Assembly: GCA_028571685.1 (NCBI GenBank)
Contig: CM053166.1
Span: 59,978,111 to 60,042,110 of the forward strand
From: Heterohyrax brucei
Taxonomy: Eukaryota > Chordata > Mammalia > Hyracoidea > Procaviidae
Direction: 5' to 3'
Length of the DNA: 64,000 bases
The position numbers were made by a program, and so were the translations under genes. The notes under the pieces are model-generated. The model had not been told where the DNA came from and made no database searches. It worked only from the letters and a program-made list of their open reading frames with translations. This document shows positions 45,181 through 55,837 of the stretch, one piece after another. The first letter of the stretch is position 1, and every line of letters starts with the position of its first letter.

Positions 45181-45537
45181 TCGAGTGTTCTCCCTTTGCC
45201 TCAAATTGAAGGAAACAACTGTGAAAACTTGGCATATACTTTTCGAAGTTTAGTGGCATCCAGTGGCCTGGCATTTGTACCCTCCCATAAAGTCAAGAGG
45301 ATGTATGAGGAGCATGGTACCTGTCTTGGTGGTGGAGCAAGGTTTTTGTTGCTTCTACAACTAAATCAGCCTGCACCATTAGAATTGTCTAAGACCGAGA
45401 ATGCAAAACTGCTCCCATCGGATGGAACGGAACCACATGTAGAAGAAAGAGCCACCCGGGAGTGTTATAAAACTATAGCCTACAGAACCACCAGTAGTAG
45501 CAAGGTGATGCTGAGAGAGGGAGGCTATATGGAATGA
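45181..45537 (+). pseudogene. Unrecognised ORF, possible processed-pseudogene fragment
   Basis: An open frame of about 118 codons follows the stop at 45175-45177, without an ATG at its head. If TTG at 45196 is taken as start it is 113 residues. Composition looks protein-like: a segment with 'ENLAYTFRSLVASSGLAF' and 'HKVKRMYEEHG', then 'RFLLLLQLNQPAPLEL' and a charged C-terminal part. No domain recognised. It is not part of a repeat I know. Interpretations: a fragment of a processed pseudogene (other frames just downstream also look protein-like near 45560-45600), part of an unknown repeat, or chance. Confidence 0.3.
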
Positions 45538-45716
45538 TGGGCACCACAAAAAATGATGGCCTGAGTGAAGTGGCAGGCTACAAGAAATACATTACTCGGC
45601 TTACATGAAGTCCCTCAGAGGAAGCCTCTGTAAAGACTTAGACAGAAACTCAGCTTCAATATCTGCCAGATCCAGGGATTGTAAAGTCATCTTTCATTTC
45701 CTCTTCTCTCTTTAAA

Positions 45717-45905
45717 AGGAGTCCTGGTGGCAAAGTGGTTAAGTACTCAGCTGCTAACCTAAAGGTCAGCAACTGATCGATAAGAGAAAAATGTGACAGT
45801 CTGGCATGACGTTCTGCTCCTATGAAGATTACAGCCTTGGTAATCCTATGGGGCAGTTCTACTCTCCTAAAGAGTCACTGTGAGTCTGAATCAACTTGAC
45901 AGCAG
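45717..45905 (+). mobile_element. AfroSINE (long form)
   Basis: Head 'ggagtcctggtggcaaagtg', 'cagctgctaacctaaaggtc', the long-form block 'atgaagattacagccttggt', core 'atggggcagttctactctcc', tail 'gagtctgaatcaacttgaca'. Confidence 0.87.
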
Positions 45906-46825
45906 TGAGTAGGTCACTCTTTGAGTCTGTTCAAATCAGAAAGGTGATAAGGAAGGTTGGGGAATGAGGGTTGGAGGCTCTAGGTGGAGAGAAAAAGTGG
46001 AAGGATCATACACTGCTCCCAAGATACATTCTAATCATCTGGAGAGGCCCAAACTGGGCCTGAATCTTTATATGTATGTGTGTACTCTGGTTTCTGCTTT
46101 AATACCAAATATGTGTTTCTGAAAAACCACTCAAGCTGCAAAATCATGCACTATAAATAACAGTTTTGTGAGAAAAACAGTTTGAGCAGACCACTCAAAA
46201 CATGTGGAAATTTGTTAACTAGCGTACTAACAAAAACCATAGCAATCCTAACAGACATGTTGGTATAATTTGATCTCCACTGCTATTTGCACCCAACCTC
46301 AGCTAATCCATGGCTTCTTGGCCACAGACCTATGCTTTCACCTTTGAGATATAAGACATTGACACATTTGCTTCTGGTGAGATCAGTTTCAGAAAACTGA
46401 AAGTCTGATCAGGGTGGAGACATTTTTCAACCAATCAAGATTCATTCTTTCTTCCCTTCTTCCTTTTTTCCTCTCTTTCTTCTCCTTATTTTATCTTTTT
46501 CAAATACAGAAAGAAAGGTCTTTGGAGCTTCTTTAGTTTAGCATAGTAGAAATGGTGATAGTTATTGATGCACTAAAGCAGTCAATTCTTGCTCTAAAGG
46601 AAGGCATTTTAGATAGATTCTTAACCTTTATTCTTAAGCTTTATATATTTCTAGGGATTGCTGTTCAATTATGAGACAGTTTGTGCCAGATCTTTTCAAA
46701 TCCTTATATTAGCATCATGGGAGGATTTATATATGAATAAACCCAACTTCCATATAATATTGACAAGTTTTTCCTGTTTGACATATTTGAGCTGAACACA
46801 AGTTATAATGGAAAATAGTTTATGA
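45906..46825. other. No recognised gene
   Basis: Includes a pyrimidine-rich stretch at 46445-46495 (TTCC-rich). Nothing else recognised. Confidence 0.4.
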
Positions 46826-47118
46826 GGACTGCCAATTAAGTTCTAGAAAAAGTGCTGCATACTTCATTGTTGAATATTACTATGGTCACCTTCAAAGTAC
46901 TCCCCTTCAGAAGCCACACACTGATGCCAGCACTTAGTCAACCCTTCAAAGGAATTTTGGAACTCTTTTTCTGGAATGGCCATCAGATCTGTCATCATAT
47001 TACCCTTGATGTCCTGCATGTCATCAAAATGTCTTCCTTTCAGCATTTTCTTTATCTTTGGGTAAAGAAAAAAGTCATCGGGGACCAGATCAGGTGAGTA
47101 GGGAGGGTGTTCCATTAC
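46826..47118 (-). pseudogene. Mariner transposase C-terminal relic
   Basis: The minus-strand frame 46864-47115 (83 codons) reads 'PPYSPDLVPDDFFLYPKIKK' near its start, the block that holds the last acidic residue of the mariner DD34D catalytic triad. 'AIPEKEFQNSFE' and 'CVASEGEYFEGD' follow, the usual C-terminus. The catalytic N-terminal two thirds are absent. The terminal inverted repeat may lie near 46826-46850 (ggactgccaattaagttcta). Confidence 0.85.
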
Positions 47119-47194
47119 AGTTGTTTACTGGCTAAAAACTCCCTCAGTGACAACTATACAATTAAGTTTGTAAGCTTGTCACCGTGCTACCATG

Positions 47195-47350
47195 GGCAAT
47201 GGTCATTCCAGAAAGAGTTCCAAAACTTCTTTGAAGGATGGGCTAGGTTCTAGGCATTGGTGCATAGCTTCCCAAGGGGAGTACTTAGAAGGCAACCATA
47301 GTGAGATTCAGTAATGAGGTATGTAGCATTTAGAACAACTAAGATTTCAG
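47195..47350 (+). pseudogene. Second mariner C-terminal fragment, inverted
   Basis: 'cattccagaaagagttccaa' through 'aaggggagtacttagaaggc' is the same transposase segment as 46860-46985 but on the plus strand, at roughly 80% identity by eye. The pair forms an inverted repeat with about 200 bases between the arms. Confidence 0.8.
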
Positions 47351-47373
47351 ACTTAATTATCAGATCTTGCATG

Positions 47374-47507
47374 CTGTTAGGTGTCATCAAGTTCATTCCA
47401 ACTCGTAGTGAACCTATAGGACAGAGTAGAAGTGCCCCATAGGGTCTCCAAAAAGCAGCTGGTGGATTTAAGCAGCTGAGCTTTTAACCACTATGCCATG
47501 AAGTTTC
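47374..47507 (-). mobile_element. AfroSINE, antisense, slightly deleted
   Basis: 'ggtgtcatcaagttcattcc', 'ctataggacagagtagaagt', 'ccccatagggtctccaaaaa', 'gcttttaaccactatgccat'. Bases between the B box and the head are missing. Confidence 0.85.
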
Positions 47508-47533
47508 CTGTATATCTATATATGCATGTATGT

Positions 47534-47535
<2 letters not shown>

Positions 47536-47575
<40 letters not shown>
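47536..47575. repeat. (TG)n microsatellite
   Basis: Twenty uninterrupted GT/TG dinucleotides after the SINE head. Likely polymorphic. Confidence 0.95.
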
Positions 47576-47578
<3 letters not shown>

Positions 47579-49075
47579 ATACTGGTAAATAAGAAGTTAA
47601 AATGGGATGTCGTCTCTATTTTAAATGAACAGAAAGTAAATAACTAGACCATTTAAGTACCTCCAGCTTTGAAGGAGCTGAGAGGGTTGGTGATTATACA
47701 AATCATTTCTTTTGAGAGTGCTGTTGTGAACTGCTAGTGTTCTATCACCACTGGAAAAGGATACAGACACTGGCCCATCACTTCAGTTATCTTTGGAGAT
47801 GGCCTTTAATGAAACCACTTAGAGATGTATGTGCCCTGGAAGAGGGAACAAAGAACATCATAAAGAAGGCATTGGCCCTCAAAGCCTCCATCCAGAACTG
47901 ACACATGTCTCTACTACTCTCTTTCATTGATCAAGGCAAGTGACATGGCCATAGAGAGGTTCAACAGAATGGAGAAAAACAATCTTCCTAAATGGGGAAG
48001 CAACAAATACTGGTGACAAGTAACAGCTTTTCACAGGATTGCTCCAGCTGAGAGCTTATTTCCCAGCTTCATTTATCTGAACTATTCAGAACCATGGGGA
48101 TAGAATATCTGATCATATGAGTACTTGTTCATATGAAAGCCTTGTCTACACTCTCACCTATTTATGTGTTAAGTTTCAGTTGAGATGCTGTTTCTGCACA
48201 GTCATCTTGAATCCTCCTTGTTGGAAAAAAAACTCATTCTACTATGGAATGGCACTTTGCTTCTCAGAACATACACTAAACTCTGCCTTCTACTATAATA
48301 CATTATTTGCATATATATTTTTCTCTTTCAAGGGTTCTTACCTTCAAGGTGTTTACAGTCTGTGTCTTATCTACCCTTGGGAGCCTCAAGGTACCTGGCT
48401 CAGAATCCTGCACATAATTGATTCAAATATTTGTAGAGATATAATGAATATCTGAGTTGAGAGTCAAACAGTATGCACGGAGGGGGTGAAGGGAGGTGGG
48501 CAGAGCAGAATGGAGGAATGGTGCCTCTTGAAGTCAAATATATATTTTCTGGAAGTCCTTGGTAATAATCATAGGAAACTCCCTGGGGGAAATGGAATGT
48601 CAATTGAGACTCCCGAGAGCCACTTTTACACGGTTCAGAAAGGACAGAAGCTTTTAGAGAAAATTAAAGCCATCGGAGAACTATATAAGCTAGTTTATAA
48701 TTAGCAATTACTGCAGAAAGGAGAAACATTTATTCCACTCTGACAACCAAGATTGCATAATTGTACCAAGAGTGTTTGCCCACACCCTTTCCAAGATGCA
48801 CCAAGTATTTGAAAACAAAAACAAACAGCCATGGCATTGGTGGGAACAGTAAGAAAACGGGCTTTCTTAATAGACTGTTCCTGATTCATTCATTAACAGT
48901 AGGCAATAACATACAACAAAGTACGGTTACCATGTTGAGTGAATTAACCATATCTTTTCTTTTTCTTTTAAAATCAACTATCTCTAGTACTAAGTCAGGT
49001 CTGAGAAAGAACCAAGGAAGACTGATTCTTGCTCAGTGAGTTGAGATACCCAAGGAATCATGCAGGGTGTTTGTT
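47576..49075. other. No recognised gene
   Basis: Chance frames up to 112 codons (48117-48455), cysteine- and aromatic-rich without a domain. No repeat recognised. Confidence 0.4.
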
Positions 49076-49179
49076 TTTAATTCAACTATGTATTGAGAAC
49101 ATACTATGTACCAGACACTGTGATACTTTAAATCTGCTCAATACTTTAAAAACCTCAAGTCATATTCTCAATATGCCTC

Positions 49180-49416
49180 ATAGGTGTTGTTCACTCTGCT
49201 TAAAATATTCTAATCCTTCCTATTCACCCTTCCTGTTTTAATTTAGACCTCACATCTTTTGGGAACAGTTTCTAGACCTGAAAACCAGTGTTTAGTTTCC
49301 TCTTCTATATAAATTCATAACAATATAAACTTCCCTTATCATAGCACAATCAGACTCTATTGCACTTTCTTGTTTAATTATCTGTAGCCTCAACTGTCCT
49401 ATGTACTCTGGGAGGG
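49180..49416 (+). repeat. L2, left part, split by the ERVL provirus
   Basis: 'gttcactctgcttaaaatat', 'tttaatttagacctcacatc', 'tcatagcacaatcagactct', 'tcttgtttaattatctgtag' and 'tactctgggaggg' follow the sense L2 3' region. It continues at 56882, where 'gagggcaaagcctatttctt' and 'gctcattgctgtaccccctt' are the next L2 blocks. This confirms that the provirus lies between them. Confidence 0.7.
49412..49416. repeat. ERVL target-site duplication, left
   Basis: gaggg, repeated exactly at 56882-56886 on the other side of the provirus. Confidence 0.85.
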
Positions 49417-49950
49417 TGGCTTAGGCTGGGTTTTCTAGGGAAGTAAAACCAGTAACACGTGTATGTAAAGGGAAAGATTTGTATATAAAGGAAACAGCTC
49501 ATGCAATTGTAGACACTGAATGTCCCAGATCCTGACACAAGCTCATGTGGCCGCGGGAGCTGGTGAACCCAAAGTCAGCAGGTCAGAGACCAGAGTTCTA
49601 GGTCACGGGCTGTGTAGATTGGCAGATCCCAAGCTGGCAGCGAGACTGCTAGTTCGTTGCTGACTCACGGAGCTATAGAGGCTGGCAAACCCAAGATCGA
49701 CAGATCACTGAACAGGACTCTTGCTTGCTGGCTGTAAGGGTTGGTGAATTCAATAGCTGATAGTTCAGGTCCAAGAACCAGACACAAAAGAGAGCAGGAG
49801 TTGTTGGCAACAAAAGCAGACAGGAAGTAGGTGATGGAAGGCAGAGAGAAGAGAGCTGAGAGGAAGGAAGCCACCACAGGCCCCACTCCTGCCACCTGAT
49901 ACAGCAGTCAAACATGGAATTGCCAAGGTGACACAATCTTGACCACCACA
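49417..49950 (-). repeat. ERVL 3' LTR
   Basis: 534 bases with TG...CA ends on either strand (tggcttagg...gaccaccaca). Shares its whole length with the right LTR: 'aaaggaaacagctcatgcaa', 'tggccgcgggagctggtgaa', 'aggtccaagaaccagacaca'. It resembles MLT2-type LTRs. No clear polypurine tract precedes it; only a purine-leaning acaagagatggac lies next to it on the minus strand. Confidence 0.88.
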
Positions 49951-50179
49951 GTCCATCTCTTGTCAACTTGGCATCTGTACGCTGCTCCTCTTACCATCTA
50001 CAATCTCTGAGAGAACACAATTATAAAGTCACACTTACGTCTAACATGGCATAACTAACACACATACAACTTAAAATGCATTAGCCCATTTACATCTTAT
50101 GTTTTAAAAATAAACAAAAAATATCTGATATACACATACAAGGCAGAAATACTCATAACAATTACAGTCCTCATTTCTG

Positions 50180-50900
50180 CAACTGGTTTTGTGGCTGTAA
50201 CTGCTATTTAGCACTACCTTCTTCTACAATCCATTCTGTATTCCCTTTGCCCTTAGCAAGGACCTCAGCTGGTCGTGGTTCCCTGCCTGGTGAGGTGACC
50301 CAAACCTTCATTCCTGAAGGGTCTATTAAATGCTGTCATTTTGGAATCGGGTTGCTATAGTCCTGCATTAACTTTAATCACAGGACATGGTAATACTAGG
50401 AGGTGTCCTAAGGGATGTCTTGCATTCCAAACATACTCTTTTCTTTATCTCCATTGTGTAATGTCAATCCAATTTCATCTTGGTAGTCAGTCAGTCACAC
50501 CAGCCAGTATGGTAATTCCCTTCTTTGTCTGTTAATCAAGAGGCACAAAGAGCCCAAAATGGCCTGGTGGCAATTTTAGCTTTCAGTTCAGTGGAATCAT
50601 TGATGTGTCTCCAGGTGGCAGCATTCCTCCCTCAGGAACTAAGACATTTAGACCTGCAGAGCATAAATTCTTGGGGACAGGAAGCAAAAATGTTGCAGGT
50701 GGATCACTAGGGGTAATAGAGAGTGGTGCCACTCCCATTGCCACGGTTTGGTTCCTGGAACCATGAATCCTGGCTATGGGAGAAACAGTATCATATTGGA
50801 TGCTAGTTTAGAGTATATGCAGCCTCCTAGAGAACTTTTCCCCAACCCTGCAAGGTATTGCCACCTAGCTGGCAGTGTAATTGTGTCTTTAGGAGGTCAT
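50180..50900 (-). pseudogene. ERVL pol 3' end with dUTPase-like relic
   Basis: Decayed sequence downstream of integrase. A short dUTPase-like stretch can be read on the minus strand near 50620-50670 (ending in a 'VLVPEGG' motif), where ERVL elements carry dUTPase. The rest is broken by stops and frame changes. The assignment of dUTPase rests on that motif and position. Confidence 0.5.
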
Positions 50901-50904
50901 TCCA

Positions 50905-51560
50905 TCATTCTATCAAGCCAGCTGCTTCAGGATGATGGGGAATATGGTAAGACCGGTGAACTCCATGAGCATGTGACCACTGCCATACTTCATTTGCTAT
51001 GAAGTGAGTCTCTTGATCAGAGGCAATGCTGTGTGGGATACAATGATGGTGGATAAGGCATTCTGTAAGTCCACAGATGGTAGCTTTGGAAGAAGCATGG
51101 TGTGCCAGGAAGACAAACTCATATCCAGAGTAAGTATCTGTTCCAGTAGGATAAAACACTTCCCTTTCCATGAAGGAGGTGGTCCAATGTCATTAACTTT
51201 CCACCAGGTTTCTGGCTGATTATGTCAAGGAATAGTGCCACATAAAAGACTCAGTGTTTATCTCTGCTGCTGGCAGATTGGGCACTCAGCAGTGGCTGTA
51301 GCCAATCAGCCTTGGCGAGTGGGAGTCCATGTTGCTGAGATAATGCGCAACCCCTGTCCCTGCCACCATAGCCACTTTCTTCATGAGCCCATTGAGCAAT
51401 GACAGGAGTAGCTAAGGAAAGAGGATGATTGGTTCCCAAAGAACACATCAACCTAAACTCATCGTCTGCTGAGTTCACTCTTTGGTGAGCATTCACATGA
51501 GACACAAATATCTTCACTTCTTTGGCCCATTCAGAGAGGTCTATCCACATACCTCTTTCA
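50905..51560 (-). pseudogene. ERVL integrase relic
   Basis: The frame 50905-51171 (88 codons) covers the catalytic core. Asp in 'GTDTYSG', Asp in 'IASDQETHF' and Glu at the end of 'PEAAGLIE' form a D..D-35-E pattern, so the triad is still visible. The N-terminal zinc-binding part lies in the upstream frame 51251-51697, with 'WAHEESGYGGRD' and 'QQHGLP'. The two frames are offset by a shift and a gap, and the C-terminal domain is unreadable. Non-functional. Confidence 0.8.
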
Positions 51561-52139
51561 CAGAAATCTTTGTCTCTAATTTTCCAATCATGTTCCTTCC
51601 AAGTCCCTGACCAACCCAGCCAAGCCTCTGGCCACAGCCCATGAATCAATATATAGCCACACATCTGACCATTTGTCCTTCCAAGCAAAGTGAACAACCA
51701 GATGCACTACTTGAAGTTCTGCCCATTGGGAGGATTTGCATTTTCCACTGTCCTTCAGGGAGGTCACAGAAAGGGGCTGTAGTGCTTCCAGCATATCATG
51801 CAGAACCATCTGTAAACCAGGCATGAGTTTTCTCTTCCTCAGTCAGCTGGTTATAAGGAACTCCTCACGCAAACTGGGAGATGGAAGGTAAGGTTACAGG
51901 AGTGGAGACCACGGGCATTTGGTCCACACCTTGTCCAACTTTCTTGTGCCTTCAGATCCTGCATGGGTCCGATCTCACGTATACTACTTCCATTTAATGA
52001 AGGATTGCTGTTGTGCTCGTCCATTTTTATAACTCTGTGCATCAGACCATACCCAGTTCATGATAGGCAGCTCAGGACATATGGTGACTTTGTGTCCTGT
52101 GGTTAAGTGTTCAGTCTCTACTGAGGCCTAGTAATAAGC
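51560..52139 (-). pseudogene. ERVL RNase H relic
   Basis: Frames 51588-51824 and 51251-51697 give RNase H landmarks: 'SQWAELQVVHLVVHFAW' (helix with the catalytic Glu), 'LYIDSWAVARGLAG' (catalytic Asp region) and 'VSHVNAHQRV' (catalytic His region). A frameshift separates the last two. The upstream side (51830-52139) is decayed and cut by the inserted LTR. Confidence 0.75.
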
Positions 52140-52663
52140 TGTTTTAGTCAGCTAGGGCTGCTCTAACTGAAATACCACAGAGTGGATGGCTTTAACAAAG
52201 GAAGGTTTATTCTTACATAGTCCAGTAGGCTACAAGCCCGTATTCAGGGTGTCCACTCCAGGGGAAGGCTTTCCCCTTGTCAGCTCAAGAGTAAAGTGTG
52301 GTATTGGATCAGTCTTTGTCCAGGGAGCATCTTGGCACAGGAACCTCAGGTCTGAAGGATGCACTCTTCTCCCGGTGCTGCTTGCTTGATCGTAAGAGGT
52401 TCCCAATTCTCTGCCTGCTTCTCTGTCCTTTTATCTCTCCTAGGAGGAAAGAATTAAGGGTGGGGCAAGCCATGCTCCAGGGAAACTCCCTTTACAGTGG
52501 ACCAGTGAGGTAATCCTATGAAGGGATTTACAGCCCCACCCTAATCCTTTAACATACAGCATAGGAACACCACAAAATGGAGGACAGTCACAAGACACTG
52601 GGAATCATGGCCCAGCCACATGGCTACACATATTTTGGGGGGGACACAATTTGATCCATGACA
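52140..52663 (-). mobile_element. MaLR-type solo LTR inserted in ERVL pol
   Basis: TG...CA-ended element (tgttttagtc...ccatgaca on the plus strand). Read antisense it starts with the MLT1/MST-type 'gattcaat..gtgtcc' region and ends with 'ggtatttcagttagagcagc'. Same family as 61435-61941 and 17585-17794. Flanks taagc and caagt are at best a decayed TSD. It separates RNase H from the connection region of the ERVL pol. Confidence 0.8.
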
Positions 52664-53113
52664 CAAGTCAAAAGCTGCTTTTCAAAAGGAGAGTAGTTAT
52701 CTGCAGAGGATCGCAATGCTTTACTCCAAAATCCTGAAAGTCTGTGCTGTAACACCAGCAGGGGCCCGCCAAAGACTCCAACCAGCATTTCTATCTGCCA
52801 CTTACTCTGCCACTTGGGCCGTATGATCCAGCTGATCCAATGGTGCGTGAAGTGTCTGAAGCACCACTGGATCAGCTGGATCATATGGCCCAACTGGCAG
52901 AAAAGCCTGCACAGCAGCCTGAACCTATTGCAGAGCCTTCTGTTGTTCTGGGCCCCACTCAAAAGTAGCAGCCTTTTGCATCATGTGATAAACAGGCCAA
53001 AGTAGCACACCTAAATGAGGAATATGTTGCCTCCGAAATCCAAAGAGACCCACTAGGTACTGTGCCTCCTTTTTAGTTGTTGGAGCAGCCAGGTGCAATA
53101 ATTTATCCTTCAT
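52664..53113 (-). pseudogene. ERVL RT thumb/connection relic
   Basis: The frame 52925-53113 has 'TTKKEAQYLVGLFGFRRQHI' and 'PHLGVLLWPVYH', the usual retroviral thumb/connection text. Frame 52624-52962 has 'GFWSKALRSSADNYSPFEKQ', the start of the connection/RNase H side. Between them a segment has been replaced by an inverted duplicate (hairpin 52806-52901). Broken by frameshifts. Confidence 0.75.
52806..52901. repeat. Near-perfect hairpin, 41-bp arms
   Basis: Arms 52806-52846 and 52861-52901 are reverse complements with about three mismatches, around a 14-base loop (gtgaagtgtctgaa). Both arms contain the palindromic core gatccagctgatcc / ggatcagctggatc. One arm corresponds to expected pol sequence and the other is a foldback copy of it. 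Confidence 0.88.
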
Positions 53114-53760
53114 ATTAGGATATCATGGCACGTTGCTAGGAATTTCACTGAGAAGGTGCCTGAATTTTTGTGGGATTAATTTCCCACACTCTAGCATGCA
53201 AATGTTTAATAAGAGTCACTGACTCTTCTTCCTTACTAGGTCCAATCAGCAAGTCATCAATATGATGGACCAGTGTGACATCTCGTGGAAAAGGAAGACA
53301 ATCAAGGACCCTGTGGACAAAATTATACATAGGGCTTAGAGTTAATGTAGCTCTGAGGCAGACAAGTGAAAGTGTATTGCTGGCCTTGCCAGCTGATGCA
53401 AACAGCTTCTTGTGGTCCTTTGAAACAGGTATGGAGAAGGCATTAGCCAGATTAACAGCTGTATACCAAGTACCAAGAGACATGTTAATTTGTTCAAGCA
53501 ATGAAACTACATCTGGAACAGCAGCGGCAATGGGGTTCACCACCTGTTTAAGTGTGTGATAATCTACTGTCATTCTCCAAGACCCATCTGTTTTCTGTGC
53601 AGGCCAAATAGGTGAGTTGAATGGTGATATGGTGGGAATCACCACCCCTGCATCCTTCAAGTACTTGATGGTGGCAGTAGTTTCCACAATCCCTCCAGAA
53701 ATGTGGTATTGCTTTTGGTTCACTATTTCCCAGGTAGTGGCAGTTCTAATGGCTTACATT
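53114..53760 (-). pseudogene. ERVL reverse transcriptase relic
   Basis: Longest retroviral frame in the window: 53145-53723, 192 codons. Visible landmarks are 'GVVIPTISPFNSPIWP', 'KTDGSWRMTVDYHTLKQ', 'TWYTAVNLANAFSIP' (first catalytic Asp position reads Asn here) and 'VTLVHHIDDLLIG'. The YxDD box therefore reads HIDD, and one catalytic-site Asp appears lost. A small deletion or frame change lies near the 'ASAGKASNTLSLV' segment. Not functional. Confidence 0.85.
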
Positions 53761-53874
53761 TGGCTTTTCCCACCATAATAGTTCTCACCCCATTTGTCAG
53801 AGATCCAATGTGGGGGTTCTGCCAGTTGCTGAGTACCTCCATTCCAATTATGCATTATGGAACTGGGAAAATCA

Positions 53875-54165
53875 CTACAGGATGGATTCAGAGACCACTG
53901 GACCTACTGTGAGATGAATATGAGCCAAGACTCCATTGATAACCTGACCTCCATATGTCCCTACTCTGACTGGTGGGCCACACTGACATTTTGGGTCTCC
54001 TGGAATTAGTGTCAGTTCAAAGCCAGTATCCGGTAGTCCCTGAAAAGTCTGATTGTTTCCTTTTCCCCAGTAAAGAGTCACTCTTGTAAAAGGCTGTAGA
54101 TCCCTTTGGGGAAGGATGAGAGAAATATTAGCAGTTTTTGGCAGGGTATTAGAATTCTTCTTCAA
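53875..54165 (-). pseudogene. ERVL protease relic
   Basis: A 96-codon frame with 'FQGLPDTGFELTLIPGDPK': the aspartic-protease DTG triplet is intact but the context is changed (Pro before it, Phe after it). A glycine-rich flap-like 'GTYGGQVI' follows. It lies in the usual gag-pro-pol order, between gag remnants (higher coordinates) and RT. Confidence 0.7.
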
Positions 54166-55813
54166 AGGGACTTGGCCTCCCTTTCATTTAGGGGGCTGTG
54201 GATACTTAAATTTGATCATGTCTGAGAATCGATTGAAGGACCATGACTCTCTATTCTGGTAATTTGTGTTAAATTGCTGTTCACCTATCCTAGAATCCAT
54301 CCATTTGTACAGATCAAGTAAATATTTAGTAGGTTTATTATCTATTTCATTCCTAGGGACACCATCACTAAGTAGCCAACTCCATAAGTCCACATGAGTC
54401 AGATTATTCCAATTATTATTTTGCCTCTGCTGTCCATTAGTGTAAGCATGCCCACCTTGTCTTTGTCAACTGAGTGCAGCCACTTGACCCCTATCACTGG
54501 GGGTTCAGTCAGCACCCCTGTAGTTAGGTGTCTTAATTCAGTTAGAGCAGCTCCCACTGTCATATCTGATTTACATAAAATGGCAATCACAGCAGTCTTC
54601 AAGAATCCTGGCACTCCCATCACAAATTTGTTTCTCACAGTTGTAGTGAAAGGTGTGTCCTCTGGGCACCCTATGTTTGGATTTGAAGGTCTAGACTGAC
54701 AAATCCACACTAGCACACCAATTTTCCTAACCCTTTGGATGACCTCTTTTATAGTATACTAAGACCAATCTGGCAATTCAACTTGGTTTAGTGTAGGCTA
54801 CCATATCATCCATGTTTCAGCAATCCAGCCAAACTATTAGGTCTTTTCTTAACTTCTCAAGCTGAAACATTGAATGGAGAATCTCTGTGGAGTGGGCCAA
54901 TGTCAATAAATTCAGACTGATCTGTCTTTATATTCCTTGCACCATTATCCCACACCTTTAGCACCCATTCCTGTGTGTATTCCCCAGGTTTTTGTATGTA
55001 TTAGAAAAGTCAAGTAGTTCCTTTGGAGTATAGCATATCTCCTCCTGGGTCACACATTTTTACTTCACCTTTTGGGGCTAATTGGGGCTTAAGTCTAGTT
55101 ATAAGTCTAGAAGCCAAAACTGGCAGTGTGGAAGTGTTTTTAGAACTTTCAGCATAGTTTTGTACAGTAGCCATCTCAGGCCATGCCCCAGGCAGTAACT
55201 CAGGCAGGGGCTCTTTAGAGGTGGCTGGGCTACAGCTAATCTCCTTAGATAGGAGTGGAGGGGATAATGGCTTCCCTGGTTTAGAAGACAAACACAAAGT
55301 AATCCCTTCACATGGGTGTGGGTCTTCTGGCAGGAGTGATTCACTGGACATTAGGGGCTCAGTGTCTCCAGCTTCCTTCTAATCTGCCCATATGTCCCCA
55401 TTCCATGTTTCACGGTCCCCTTTTTTCCCAATCAATTGCTGTCACTTTAACTTCAGATACTTCTCAAGGCTGGCAATTGAGCTGGCATTGCAATTCTGCC
55501 ACTCTAACGATAAGCATCTTGGTTTGGCTCTTGGTAGTATGGGCTCTGCCATTACAGGTAATGAGATTTTCTTTTAAAGCAGAAGTGTAAGCAGCCAACC
55601 AACTTCCTTACACTTCTTAGCCTTACATAATTTTGAAAAGTTATCACACATGTTTTCACCCTGAGCCTCACCTTTCACCAATACCTGATCTATTTTGTGG
55701 ATGTATGCTGCCACCTCAGCCCATGGACTGGCACAGCACTCTTTACTGCTAGAAGCAGAGTTATCAACAGCATTAATACTAGCCAGACTCGAGAACCATT
55801 TTAAAAGATGCAT
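54166..55813 (-). pseudogene. ERVL gag relic
   Basis: Several overlapping short frames: 55574-55813 (79 codons, opening 25 bases from the primer-binding site), 55010-55351, 54399-54716 and 54184-54393. They lie where gag is expected. I see no intact zinc knuckle and no single frame longer than about 113 codons. The likely gag start is the ATG complement at 55811-55813. Identification is mainly positional. Confidence 0.6.
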
Positions 55814-55837
55814 TTTTGCAATTTTGTTAACCTAGAA

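Noticed and set aside
46864-47115. Domesticated mariner transposase
   Set aside because: Only the last third is present, with no upstream catalytic part, and a rearranged second fragment lies next to it.
47536-47575. CRISPR-like or regulatory repeat array
   Set aside because: Simple (TG)n microsatellite, no spacers. The (GT)n at 63796-63841 was rejected for the same reason.
48117-48455. 112-codon frame as a membrane protein
   Set aside because: Hydrophobic and aromatic-rich because the DNA is T-rich; no start context, no domain, no repeats or homology recognised.
49951-50180. env gene between pol and the 3' LTR of the ERVL
   Set aside because: Too little space and no hydrophobic or signal-like frame; ERVL elements normally lack env.
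51251-51697. Independent 148-codon gene
   Set aside because: It is the joined end of ERVL RNase H and integrase N-terminus in one surviving frame.
53145-53723. 192-codon frame as a domesticated RT gene
   Set aside because: Damaged catalytic boxes, frameshifts on both sides, inserted LTR and hairpin nearby, no sign of a host promoter. Ordinary decay explains it.
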